From Clostridium sp. TW13 (GTDB lineage: Bacteria; Bacillota; Clostridia; Clostridiales; Clostridiaceae), in contig NZ_BROD01000001.1 of NCBI RefSeq assembly GCF_024345225.1, positions 2,862,362 to 2,926,361 of the forward strand: DNA of 64,000 nt. Direction: 5' to 3'. The position numbers were made by a program, and so were the translations under genes. Below the pieces are notes generated by a model. The model was not told the DNA's origin. It ran no database searches and was given only the letters and a program-made list of their open reading frames with translations. Positions 51,290-59,539 of this stretch are shown here, piece by piece; within the stretch, counting starts at the first letter, position 1; each line of letters opens with the position of its first letter.

Positions 51290-52552
51290 TCACAGAAGTA
51301 TATTAGCAAACCTAGCATTATTCAAATCATTTTCTTTTATATACCTTAATACATCTTCTAAATATGTAGCATCATGTTCTATTTCCTTTGATAATACTTG
51401 AATTGATCTAATTATATTTTCTTTAGACATATCTACTCCAGCAAGATATTGACCTACAAGATAAAATCTTATATATGAAAATCTAACAAGAAGCATAATA
51501 TAGCCATCCATTATTTTATCATTTTCCGAAAAAGGGAAAAGTTCTTTAAACATATGATTAGCTAAATAGTTTTCAAATATATAGCTATATTCTTCAAAAA
51601 TGTTATGTTCACAAAGATCATATGCTCTTATGAATATAGATGAGTTCTCCATAATACTTTTATCTTCATTTAACTTAAAGCCAGACATTACTTTTTTTAT
51701 ACTAGATTGAAAATGGCTACTCTTACCACTTATAACTTCTTTTATGTTTAATTTTTTCTGAGTATTGTTCTCTTTCTCAAATACCTTTAACTTCTCTAAC
51801 ATAATCTTATAAAATGATAACTGAAGAATATATCTTTCTTTTTCTGGTTTGAATCTACTCAATGAATTTAACTTATATGTACTTATAAATTTCGGCAACT
51901 CTTCAATATCATAGTCTACTATCTTACATGTATGTTGTAAAAAGACTCCAAGAAAATGCAGCCTCTCGCTTAAATTGTATTTTCGATTCTTTACAATTTC
52001 AATACTCATATCTCGTATTAATTTTATGTACTTGTAACCTGTATTTTCATTTATTCTATCATTGGTATCAATAGCTAGTGTTAGTACATGCTTACCTAAA
52101 TTATGATTTCCTTCAATAAATTCTATACCTTCTTCTTTAGTAAGCAAAATTCTTGCAGCTTCTATGCAGGATACATCTAATGACATTTCATAGTATTCAT
52201 CTATTCTATTTAATACTTTTGGAAAAATAGCACAAACGTTTGATAAATAACCTTCACCTAGATTAGAGTGAATAATACAATAGTTGTCTTTATTTAAAAA
52301 AGGACACCTCTTATTACGCTTTAGTTTTATCTGAGCATAGTCTATTTTTTCATTGTTACATCTTTTCTTTACAAATATATTTTTATTAATATATCTTTTC
52401 ATTTTTTTATCCTGAATATGTTTATACTCTTCAAAAGTAATCCTATCAATGTGTATAGCCCAACCACAGCAACAGTTATCTTCACAACTTCCTCCCACAC
52501 ACTTAAACTCCTTAAGATATGTTGGATATCTCATTTTAACTTCTTCTGACAC
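51290..52552 (-). CDS. fliB: Flagellin lysine-N-methylase-like protein (FliB)
   Basis: 420 residues. The N-terminal pattern YPTYLKEFKCVGGSCEDNCC (residues 9-28) followed by CGWAIHIDRITFEEY, then KRCPFLNKDNYCIIH and LSNVCAIFPKV, is the cysteine-rich signature of FliB/YkgJ-like methylases that use a radical-SAM-independent, poorly understood mechanism on lysines of flagellin. Start is GTG 52552, eight bases after GGAG. No flagellin gene is in the window; clostridial genomes often carry several scattered fliB-like genes, so the target may be another protein. Confidence 0.82.
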   Translation of the reverse strand: MSEEVKMRYPTYLKEFKCVGGSCEDNCCCGWAIHIDRITFEEYKHIQDKKMKRYINKNIFVKKRCNNEKIDYAQIKLKRNKRCPFLNKDNYCIIHSNLGEGYLSNVCAIFPKVLNRIDEYYEMSLDVSCIEAARILLTKEEGIEFIEGNHNLGKHVLTLAIDTNDRINENTGYKYIKLIRDMSIEIVKNRKYNLSERLHFLGVFLQHTCKIVDYDIEELPKFISTYKLNSLSRFKPEKERYILQLSFYKIMLEKLKVFEKENNTQKKLNIKEVISGKSSHFQSSIKKVMSGFKLNEDKSIMENSSIFIRAYDLCEHNIFEEYSYIFENYLANHMFKELFPFSENDKIMDGYIMLLVRFSYIRFYLVGQYLAGVDMSKENIIRSIQVLSKEIEHDATYLEDVLRYIKENDLNNARFANILL

Positions 52553-52699
52553 TATTTTATCTCCTATATCTCATTAGTATTAATCAAACTTCTATTATTT
52601 TTATATTCTTGAGCTTCTGTCACAATCTAAAAAAACAATAATTCATAATTTTTATTTAAAGTTTCTAGTAATTATTAATTTACACTATATATTTAGTAG

Positions 52700-52920
52700 T
52701 TTATCCGATAGCTAACATTCGTAACACTCCAATCTTATATGAAACTCCTCTTCCTAAAGTCAGATGAGTACTCACAGAGTAAGCGACCATCATCAAATCA
52801 TAGATTTGAGATGTCTGCTTAACCGATTCACACTAAATCATAGATTTAGGTTCTCTGCTTAAGTTGGAGATAACGGCTGCACGCTCCTGGATAAGTTCAA
52901 CTAAGATTCACTTGATATAA
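52700..52920. repeat. Structured repeat, family 2, copy B with enlarged loop
   Basis: Both ends match copy A at 29339 (TTATCCGATAGCTAACATTCG at the left; AAGTTGGAGATAACGGCTGC, ACGCTCCTGGATAAG and TTCAACTAAGATTCA at the right). Relative to A it lacks the GGGG/CCCC hairpin and has about 130 extra bases in the central loop. The extra part contains two copies of AAATCATAGATTT (52795 and 52835) and a segment (52740-52776) related to one at 63880. Confidence 0.6.
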
Positions 52921-53017
52921 AATATTTTAAGCTACTTAATTACATAAAACTAGTCAAAATGCCTTTAATTTTTTTCTATATATTATATAATATTAACATA
53001 GTTTATTTTGAAACAAT

Positions 53018-53066
53018 AAAAAGGACTATGATCATTGCTTCAAGCATATATAATTATAGTCTTTAA
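53018..53066. other. Hairpin in the greA upstream region
   Basis: AAAGGACTAT (53020-53029) can pair with ATAGTCTTT (53056-53064) over a partly paired inner loop. On the minus strand it continues TTTTTATTG, so it could be a terminator for antisense transcription; on the plus strand it would sit in the greA 5' leader. Either role is unproven. Confidence 0.4.
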
Positions 53067-53101
53067 TTTAACTTAGTTTATTCTACGGGAGGCCAATTTT
53101 T

Positions 53102-53566
53102 ATGAATAATCAACTAACAGAAGAGAATATTAAAAAATTAAGAGAAGAATTAGAATATAGAATGACAGTAAAGAGAGCTGAGATAGCTAAAGAAAAAATG
53201 ATAGCTGCAGCACATGGTGATAGATCAGAAAATGCTGAGTATAAAGAAGCTTGTGCAAATTATAGAGAAAATGATAACAGAATTCAGTACTTATTAACTA
53301 TGATTTCAACAGCTACTGTAGTAGAGGATAGTGGTTTAAATAAATCATCACTAGGAATTAACAGCAAAGCTAAAGTCAGATTTGTTGAAGATGATGAAGA
53401 AGAGATTGTAACACTAGTAACTACTCTAGACTTAGACCCTGAAAATATGTGCATAAGCATAGAATCAGACTTAGGTAAAGCATTAACAGGCAAAAAGGCA
53501 GGAGATGTAGTTGAGGTTAAAGCTCCTGGTGATAACTACACAGTAGAAATATTAGAAATACTCTAA
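53102..53566 (+). CDS. greA: GreA/GreB-family transcription elongation factor
   Basis: 154 residues. N-terminal coiled coil with tip HGDRSENAEYKEA (38-50; acidic Asp40 and Glu43 equivalent to the catalytic pair) and C-terminal FKBP-like domain about 80-154 (SDLGKALTGKKAGDVVEV). It would stimulate RNA cleavage by backtracked RNA polymerase. It is a lone gene; the N-terminus differs from typical house-keeping GreA, so this may be a paralogue. GGGAGG lies before the ATG. Confidence 0.9.
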   Translation: MNNQLTEENIKKLREELEYRMTVKRAEIAKEKMIAAAHGDRSENAEYKEACANYRENDNRIQYLLTMISTATVVEDSGLNKSSLGINSKAKVRFVEDDEEEIVTLVTTLDLDPENMCISIESDLGKALTGKKAGDVVEVKAPGDNYTVEILEIL

Positions 53567-53621
53567 TTCTCTTTTTTAATGAAATCATTAAGCATTTTAC
53601 ACAATACTCCTTTTATTAGGA

Positions 53622-53712
53622 GCTTATAACCACTTTTTTATTGGGAATCTTAAGTAATACAACGTATTTGATGTAATGTATTGTGGCTTATATCCACTTT
53701 TTTATTGCGAAT
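53622..53712. repeat. 27-bp direct repeat, two copies, downstream of greA
   Basis: GCTTATAACCACTTTTTTAT plus GGGAAT at 53622-53648 recurs with two changes at 53686-53712, a 64-bp spacing. No ORF or hairpin function is evident. Confidence 0.6.
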
Positions 53713-53717
53713 ATTTT

Positions 53718-53763
53718 AAAACCCCAATTGTAGTTATGTACATAACCACAATTGGGGTTTTCT
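53718..53763. terminator. Bidirectional terminator between greA and the convergent HxlR gene
   Basis: AAACCCCAATTGT pairs with ACAATTGGGGTTT around a partly paired loop, with A- and T-runs on either side. Confidence 0.85.
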
Positions 53764-54100
53764 ATTTATCCTTTGATAAAAAGTCAATATACTTATCTCC
53801 AAATATCTGAAATTCTTTTAATACTGGTAAAAACTCTTTTCCTATATCAGTCAATGAATACTCAACCTTTGGAGGTATTTCTTGATATACTTTTCTATGG
53901 ATCATTTTATATTCTTCTAAAAATCTTAATTGCTTTGTAAGAGTTGTTTGTGTAATTCCTCCTAATGCTCTTTGAAGCTCACCAAATCTATAAGATTTCT
54001 CACTTAATAGGTGCATGATTACAATATTCCATTTCCCCGAAAAAATTTTCTGAGAAGTCGAATATGGGCAAATACCAAAAAAATCTTTATCTACTCCCAT
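53762..54100 (-). CDS. HxlR-family transcriptional regulator
   Basis: 112 residues. The winged HTH is intact: CPYSTSQKIFSGKWNIVIMHLL, then RFGELQRALGGITQTTLTKQLRFLEE and the wing RKVYQEIPPKVEYSLTDIG. A single Cys near residue 11 is at the position used for redox sensing in HypR/YodB-type members. GGAGGGAACATAA precedes the ATG. It is divergent from the PNPOx-family gene at 54226, a common HxlR target arrangement. Confidence 0.92.
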   Translation of the reverse strand: MGVDKDFFGICPYSTSQKIFSGKWNIVIMHLLSEKSYRFGELQRALGGITQTTLTKQLRFLEEYKMIHRKVYQEIPPKVEYSLTDIGKEFLPVLKEFQIFGDKYIDFLSKDK

Positions 54101-54225
54101 TTATGTTCCCTCCATATTTCTAATAGTACATTATTAGATACTAACTACACTAAAAGAACGTACTTGCTATTCACAATGTATATTATATAATAAATGTACA
54201 GCAAAAAACATATGGAGGTCAAGAA

Positions 54226-54618
54226 ATGAATAAGGTAATTGAATTTTTACAAAAAGTAGGTACATTTTATTTAGCAACAGCAGATGATGACCAACCTAGA
54301 GTTCGTCCTTTTGGTGCTGTAGTTGAATACAATAATAAAATTTATATCGCAACAAATAACACTAAGGATTGTTTTAAGCAAATGCAACAAAATTCTAAAG
54401 TAGAAATCAGTGCAACTAAAGGTGCTGAATGGATTCGTCTAAGTGGTACTGTAGCTGTTGATAGTTCAGAAGCTGCAAAAACTGCAATGTTAGAAGCTAA
54501 TCCTGCATTAAAAAATATGTATTCTGTAACAGATGGACTTTTTGAAGTTTTATACTTCACAAAAGGTACTGCTACATTCTATTCATTTAAAGGTCAACCT
54601 GAAACAATAGAAATCTAG
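54226..54618 (+). CDS. Pyridoxamine 5'-phosphate oxidase-family flavoprotein
   Basis: 130 residues, a split-barrel FMN-binding fold: LQKVGTFYLATADDDQPRVRPFGA (7-30), YIATNNTKDCFKQM and VEISATKGAEWIRLSG. The RPFG segment is the flavin-contact motif of the small PNPOx-like group. It probably reduces or detoxifies a reactive compound rather than making pyridoxal phosphate. GGAGGTCAAGAA precedes the ATG, and a terminator follows. The divergent HxlR regulator is the likely controller. Confidence 0.9.
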   Translation: MNKVIEFLQKVGTFYLATADDDQPRVRPFGAVVEYNNKIYIATNNTKDCFKQMQQNSKVEISATKGAEWIRLSGTVAVDSSEAAKTAMLEANPALKNMYSVTDGLFEVLYFTKGTATFYSFKGQPETIEI

Positions 54619-54635
54619 TAATTATAGTGCTAGCT

Positions 54636-54680
54636 AAAAAAAACATGCACCTAATTACTTATATTCGATGCATGTTTTTT
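54636..54680 (+). terminator. Intrinsic terminator of the PNPOx gene
   Basis: AAAAAACATGCA pairs with TGCATGTTTTTT over a 19-base loop. Confidence 0.8.
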
Positions 54681-54783
54681 CACTTTTATATTCAAAATAA
54701 ATTTACTGATACCTACCTTGCATATAACTACTATCATATCAAACAAAACAAGCCATTCTTTTTAACTTTATCTATATCTAATC

Positions 54784-55917
54784 TTAGCAATTTTTATCTA
54801 TAGGAAATCCCACTCCAAATGAAGTTCCTAAGGATATGCAAACTGAATTAGGATAGTCTGAAAAAGCAGCAGCCATAGCAGTGCCATCATGTACAAATGT
54901 TATATTGAACCTTTTCCCAATGCTTTTATATAACTCATCAGACAAATATTTTTCATAATTATCTGCTATTAATCTTAATTTCCCATAACCACCCCTATTG
55001 ACAAATAAACCATTGTTAACATAGTTGGCTATACTTATTACTATTTGATTGCCTATACTTTCATTACCTAAATACTCTCCTGCTTTCGTTTTGTATTTTC
55101 TTGATCTTTCTAATTCGATTTTTGAGTTAGCATCATTTACTGTATCTATGATTATATTCAAAAGATACTTATGCAATTCTATAGCCTCATTCTTTTTCTC
55201 TTGATCATTATCAATATCACATACAACATGTCTAGATGAGACTTTATCCAATCGTATAATATTGATAATTTCTTTATTGCACATTTTTACTAGACTTCTC
55301 TTTATAAAAGTATGTCCACAATCAAAAATCAAATATGATTTTTCTTGATCCCCATCAATATATGTAGAGCAGCCTTTTATTCCAACATTAGAAGAATCTT
55401 TACTTAAAATAATGTTATATCCCTCTTCATTTGAATCTTTAAAAACTTCTTCTATATAGAATTTTAACTTTTCTCCTAATCTTTCACTTGAAAGACCTCC
55501 AACTAAAATCACATTCTTTAATTGATTCCAATACTCCCAGTTACTATCATCCCAATCCTTTCTTCCCAATCTATTAATATTCTCACCTTTCTTCAAAGTT
55601 AACAAAATAATAGCTAATCTTTCACCAAATAATTTAATAATATCATTGGCTGTATCCTTAACTATAACATTATTACTTTCTAAACATTGATTTAAATACT
55701 GAGGTAACTTCTTTTCATCTATGCAATTTAAATCTAATCTTAACATCTCACTTCTTATCTTAATTTCTTCAATAAATAACTCTGTAGAAAAAATATCTAT
55801 TGCTGCCTTACCTTCTAAATCTTGTTTTACTTTATCTATTGGCATTTTTCTTATTATCAGCTTATTTATAGATGTATTTAAACTTACCGCACCATTTTTT
55901 ATAAATGGATTATTCAT
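54784..55917 (-). CDS. ASKHA-fold (ROK/hexokinase-like) protein with permuted motif order
   Basis: 377 residues, cytoplasmic. Three ASKHA-type nucleotide motifs can be read, but in unusual order: an adenosine-like NVILVGGLSSERLGEKLKFY with SSNVGIKGCS (about 137-190), then a phosphate-1-like LIFDCGHTFIKRSL (about 200-213), then near the C-terminus HDGTAMAAAF and a phosphate-2-like ISLGTSFGVGFP (about 350-374). In ROK and hexokinase enzymes the adenosine motif comes last. A circular permutation is inferred, not shown. GGAGG is seven bases before ATG 55917. It lies 280 bp downstream of the glcT gene, so sugar phosphorylation or sensing is conceivable. Confidence 0.55.
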   Translation of the reverse strand: MNNPFIKNGAVSLNTSINKLIIRKMPIDKVKQDLEGKAAIDIFSTELFIEEIKIRSEMLRLDLNCIDEKKLPQYLNQCLESNNVIVKDTANDIIKLFGERLAIILLTLKKGENINRLGRKDWDDSNWEYWNQLKNVILVGGLSSERLGEKLKFYIEEVFKDSNEEGYNIILSKDSSNVGIKGCSTYIDGDQEKSYLIFDCGHTFIKRSLVKMCNKEIINIIRLDKVSSRHVVCDIDNDQEKKNEAIELHKYLLNIIIDTVNDANSKIELERSRKYKTKAGEYLGNESIGNQIVISIANYVNNGLFVNRGGYGKLRLIADNYEKYLSDELYKSIGKRFNITFVHDGTAMAAAFSDYPNSVCISLGTSFGVGFPIDKNC

Positions 55918-56154
55918 ACTATTTCCTCCATATATCATAACTAAAATTTTTATTAGTTTAACCCAAATATACTCATATCAAATTAATTAAATTACATTAT
56001 ACAACAATTATGTGAATAATAAAATTGCATTTGCTTAACTACCGTTTTAAGCAAATAGTCAAATACCGTATAGAAAACTTATTTAAATATATATCTATAA
56101 AAAAATATATATATTTAAATATTTATAGTAAAAATGCCACTTTGGAGAAAAACA
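55918..56154. other. AT-rich gap upstream of the ASKHA-like gene
   Basis: Contains long AT runs and ATATATAT tracts (about 56090-56120) but no clear promoter, terminator or ORF. Confidence 0.3.
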
Positions 56155-56190
56155 AAAAGTATCCTAACACAAAAATGTTAGGATACTTTT
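56155..56190 (-). terminator. Intrinsic terminator of ptsG-glcT
   Basis: Perfect stem AAAAGTATCCTAACA with its complement around a short loop; minus-strand continuation TTTTTG. It begins eight bases after the glcT stop. Confidence 0.9.
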
Positions 56191-56197
56191 CATATTT

Positions 56198-57034
56198 TTA
56201 GTCTACTGATTCATCTGAAAATACTCTTTCAATATGCATTGCAAGGTAACCAATTTCGACTTCTGCAATCTTTTTTCTGATTCCTCTACCTAGCTTTTGG
56301 CATATGCCCTCTGCTATTTCAAATGACTTTTGAAATCTTTCTTTAATATAATCATTCATATCAAGCTTTATAGCTTCACCCTTTAATGATCTTGCCACCA
56401 TATATTTTATATGGCTCATAAGACGATTATAGGATAATGATTCAATATCAATTGTCTTCCCTATGTTATCTTCGATGCATGTAATACATTCTCTAACTAA
56501 CATTGCAGTTTCCATTGCCTGCGATATTTTTTCATCACTTAAGCTAGAATGAATGTGAAGTGCTATATAACTAATCTCATCTTCGTTTATATCAACACCT
56601 TCTATCTCCTTTATAACATCTCTTCCTTTGCACGCTACTTGATATTCATCCGGAAACAGAGCCTTGATATCTTGTGTCAATGGATTGCTTATACTTTCAT
56701 TATTTCTAATTCTTTTTACTGCGAATGTAATATGATCTGCAAGAGGGCATAAAATGTTCTCATCTACTGACTTAAATTTCTTTTCTGCTTCCATAATAAT
56801 AGCACTTGCTATTTCTAGTGATTGAGGTTCTATATTATTTATTATTTCTTTTGTCGATCCTCTATCTGTTTCCTTCTGGAGAAGATATACTTTTGTATCT
56901 TCTCCAGCTTCCATACGTTCATTGACTCTTTTTCCAAAGCCTATACCTTTTCCCAGCAAGATATATTCTTTATATGTCTCCATATCTACAGCAATTACAC
57001 TATTATGATTTAGTGCCTTTACTACTCTGAACAT
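56198..57034 (-). CDS. glcT: BglG-family antiterminator, GlcT-like
   Basis: 278 residues: CAT RNA-binding domain (MFRVVKALNHNSVIAVDMETYKE, ~1-58), PRD1 about 75-175 with candidate His in ADHITFAVKR and ALHIHSS, PRD2 about 180-278 with MSHIKYMVAR and AMHIERVF. It lies 22 bp downstream of ptsG and a RAT/terminator precedes ptsG, so it should permit ptsG transcription when glucose dephosphorylates EII. Paralogous to licT at 33381 but with a different target. Confidence 0.9.
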   Translation of the reverse strand: MFRVVKALNHNSVIAVDMETYKEYILLGKGIGFGKRVNERMEAGEDTKVYLLQKETDRGSTKEIINNIEPQSLEIASAIIMEAEKKFKSVDENILCPLADHITFAVKRIRNNESISNPLTQDIKALFPDEYQVACKGRDVIKEIEGVDINEDEISYIALHIHSSLSDEKISQAMETAMLVRECITCIEDNIGKTIDIESLSYNRLMSHIKYMVARSLKGEAIKLDMNDYIKERFQKSFEIAEGICQKLGRGIRKKIAEVEIGYLAMHIERVFSDESVD

Positions 57035-57056
57035 TTTATGCCTCCTCTTTTTATTG

Positions 57057-59213
57057 TTATTCTAATACATCAACTGCAAATAGAGCTTCTCCTGCCTTTA
57101 TAGCACCTGTTTTTAATAAACGAACTTTTTGTTTATTACTTAGTGCTGTACATATACATGGTGATGCAACAGATGGTGCATTTTCTTTAACAAATTTAAT
57201 ATCAAAACTTAATAGTTTATCACCCTTTTTAACTTTGTCTCCTTCTGCTACGAAAGCTTCAAAGCCTTTTCCATCAAGTTTAACTGTGTCTATTCCTACA
57301 TGAATAAGTAGTTCAAGTCCATCATTGGTAGTAAATCCTACTGCATGTTTTGTTGGGAATACAAAACTTACTGTACCGTCTGCTGGTGCTACTACTGTAC
57401 CATCAACTGGAACAACCATAGCGCCATCTCCCATCATTCTACCTGCAAATGCTTCATCTGGTGTTTCTGATAAATCCTTAGCTTCACCTGTTAATGGGCT
57501 ATCTAAGATTATAGTATTTACAACTTTTCCTTGAACTTCTTCTTTAGCAACTTCTTTAGTTGTTTGTTCTTCTTTTTTAGTTTCTACTGATTTAACTAAA
57601 ACTTCTTCATCTGGTGCTGTAACTAAATAATCTTCTAAATTAGATTTTATAACAGTTACTCTTGGTCCATAAATAATTTGAACTCCAACACCCTTATGAA
57701 CAAGTCCTGATGCTCCTGTTGATTTTAACAGAGCTTCATTTACTAATTCTGATTTGTGTACTGTACAACGTAATCTAGTTGCACAACAGTCAATGTCTGA
57801 AATATTTTTCTTTCCACCAAGACCTTCACAGATCATAGCTGAAAGTTCATCTACTTCTCCTGCAGCAGTTTCTGCTTGACCTTGACCATTTTTCTTAGCT
57901 TCTACATCGCTTCTACGATAAAGTTTAACTTCTTCGTTATCATCACAACCTGGAGTCTTTAAGTTAAATTTCTTAATTAAGAATGTGAATAATAAATAGT
58001 ATACTACAAAATATGCTATACCTACAATTGGAATCCATATCCAACTTGTCTTAGCATTTCCTTGTAAAATACCAAATAGGAATAAGTCGATAAGTCCACC
58101 AGAGAATGTCATACCAACTCCAACTCCACACATATGCATTAACATATATGCAGTTCCTGCAAATATACAGTGAAGTCCATATAATGCTGGTGCAACGAAT
58201 AAGAACGTAAATTCTATTGGTTCAGTAATACCAGTAAGCATTGAAGTTAACGCTGCAGATAATAATAAACCTCCTACTAATTTTCTCTTTTCTGGTTTAG
58301 CACATTGATACATAGCAAGTGCTGCTCCTGGTAAACCAAATATCATTAATGGGAATTTACCAGACATAAATCTTGTTGCAGAAACACTGAAGTGAGTGAT
58401 TCCTGGAGTTCCTAATTGAGCAAAGAAAATATTTTGAGCACCTTCTATAACTTTTCCACCAACAACAGCTGTACCACCAACTGCAGTTTGCCAGAATGGT
58501 AAATAGAATACGTGGTGAAGTCCGAATGGAATTAATAAACGTTCCATTAAGCCATATAACCATGTTCCTGCATAACCTGATTGTAACACAACAGATCCAA
58601 CTTTATAAATACCTGATTGAACTGGAGGCCAAGCAAAGAATGCTACTATACCAACGAATAAATAAACAAGTCCACTTATTATAGGAACAAATCTAGTACC
58701 ACCAAAGAATGATAATACTTGTGGTAATTCAATCTTATAAAATTTATTATGAAGTGCTGCTACACCAAGACCTACTATAATACCACCGAAAACACCCATT
58801 TGTAATGATGTTATACCAAGAACTGAAGTTGATGCTCCATTAAGAAGAGCCTTAGTTCCTCCGTTAATTGTAATCATAGCACCTATTGATGCATGCATTA
58901 TAAGGAACGCGATGGCTGCTGATAAAGCTGCAACATCTTTTTCTTTTTTAGCCATACCTATTGCAACACCTATTGCAAATATTAATGGTAAGTTACCAAA
59001 TACTATATTTCCTGCTGCGTTCATTACTGTAAGCAATGAATTAGCTACGGAACCTGGTCCCATTATATTATAAAGTCCATAAGTTTTAAGCATTGTCTCA
59101 TTTGTAAATGAGCCACCTATACCTAAAAGTAATCCAGCTACTGGTAAAATAGCTATTGGAAGCATAAATGATCTTCCTACACGTTGTAAAACGCCAAATA
59201 CTCTGTCTTTCAT
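57057..59213 (-). CDS. ptsG: PTS glucose-type EIICBA permease
   Basis: 718 residues in the order EIIC (about 1-395), EIIB (about 455-530) and EIIA (about 570-715). EIIC starts MKDRVFGVLQRVGRSFMLP and contains the TGITEPIEFTFLF motif of the glucose subfamily; EIIB has DIDCCATRLRC with the phospho-Cys; EIIA has KHAVGF and the phospho-His segment IHVGIDTVKL. It imports and phosphorylates glucose. AAGGAG precedes ATG 59213. Leader control by RAT/GlcT matches the known ptsG system of Bacillus. Confidence 0.95.
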   Translation of the reverse strand: MKDRVFGVLQRVGRSFMLPIAILPVAGLLLGIGGSFTNETMLKTYGLYNIMGPGSVANSLLTVMNAAGNIVFGNLPLIFAIGVAIGMAKKEKDVAALSAAIAFLIMHASIGAMITINGGTKALLNGASTSVLGITSLQMGVFGGIIVGLGVAALHNKFYKIELPQVLSFFGGTRFVPIISGLVYLFVGIVAFFAWPPVQSGIYKVGSVVLQSGYAGTWLYGLMERLLIPFGLHHVFYLPFWQTAVGGTAVVGGKVIEGAQNIFFAQLGTPGITHFSVSATRFMSGKFPLMIFGLPGAALAMYQCAKPEKRKLVGGLLLSAALTSMLTGITEPIEFTFLFVAPALYGLHCIFAGTAYMLMHMCGVGVGMTFSGGLIDLFLFGILQGNAKTSWIWIPIVGIAYFVVYYLLFTFLIKKFNLKTPGCDDNEEVKLYRRSDVEAKKNGQGQAETAAGEVDELSAMICEGLGGKKNISDIDCCATRLRCTVHKSELVNEALLKSTGASGLVHKGVGVQIIYGPRVTVIKSNLEDYLVTAPDEEVLVKSVETKKEEQTTKEVAKEEVQGKVVNTIILDSPLTGEAKDLSETPDEAFAGRMMGDGAMVVPVDGTVVAPADGTVSFVFPTKHAVGFTTNDGLELLIHVGIDTVKLDGKGFEAFVAEGDKVKKGDKLLSFDIKFVKENAPSVASPCICTALSNKQKVRLLKTGAIKAGEALFAVDVLE

Positions 59214-59275
59214 GAAAATTCTCCTTTTTTTGTAATACTTTTGTAGACTGGGATGTTTAGATGCTTTCCGCGCGC

Positions 59276-59352
59276 AAAAAAAGCATCAACTAACATAAAC
59301 ATCCTCAAATATCTATGCATAGTTAATGCCTGATTACCAGTTACATACTATA
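59276..59352 (-). promoter_or_regulatory. GlcT-type RAT plus terminator in the ptsG leader
   Basis: On the minus strand TGTAACTGGTAATCAGGCAT (about 59346-59327) is RAT-like and overlaps the first arm of a terminator GCATTAACTA/TAGTTGATGC (59329-59320 with 59292-59283) that runs into TTTTTTT (59282-59276). A second hairpin (GGATGTTTA, 59251-59304) lies between it and the gene. Confidence 0.82.
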
Positions 59353-59362
59353 TCACACAATC

Positions 59363-59391
59363 ATGATATCAAGTTTGAAAACGTCTGTCAA
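59363..59391 (-). promoter_or_regulatory. Promoter of ptsG
   Basis: Minus strand TTGACA (59391-59386), 17-bp spacer, TATCAT (59368-59363), about 15 bp upstream of the RAT. Confidence 0.78.
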
Positions 59392-59470
59392 TGATTTTAT
59401 GAATTTTTTTTTAAATATTAATTAACATTATTTAAATACGTATTATTCACAATTAATATTAACTTAATAA

Positions 59471-59514
59471 AAAAGGTGTAGCACTAGTAGTTGAAAACTG
59501 CTAGTGCTACACCT
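59471..59514 (-). terminator. Intrinsic terminator of the repeat surface protein gene
   Basis: Long stem AGGTGTAGCACTAGTAG with its near-complement; minus-strand continuation is TTTTTTATT. It follows the sortase-anchor gene by about 25 bp. Confidence 0.88.
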
Positions 59515-59539
59515 CCTTAATGAATTTTATTTTTAAATT

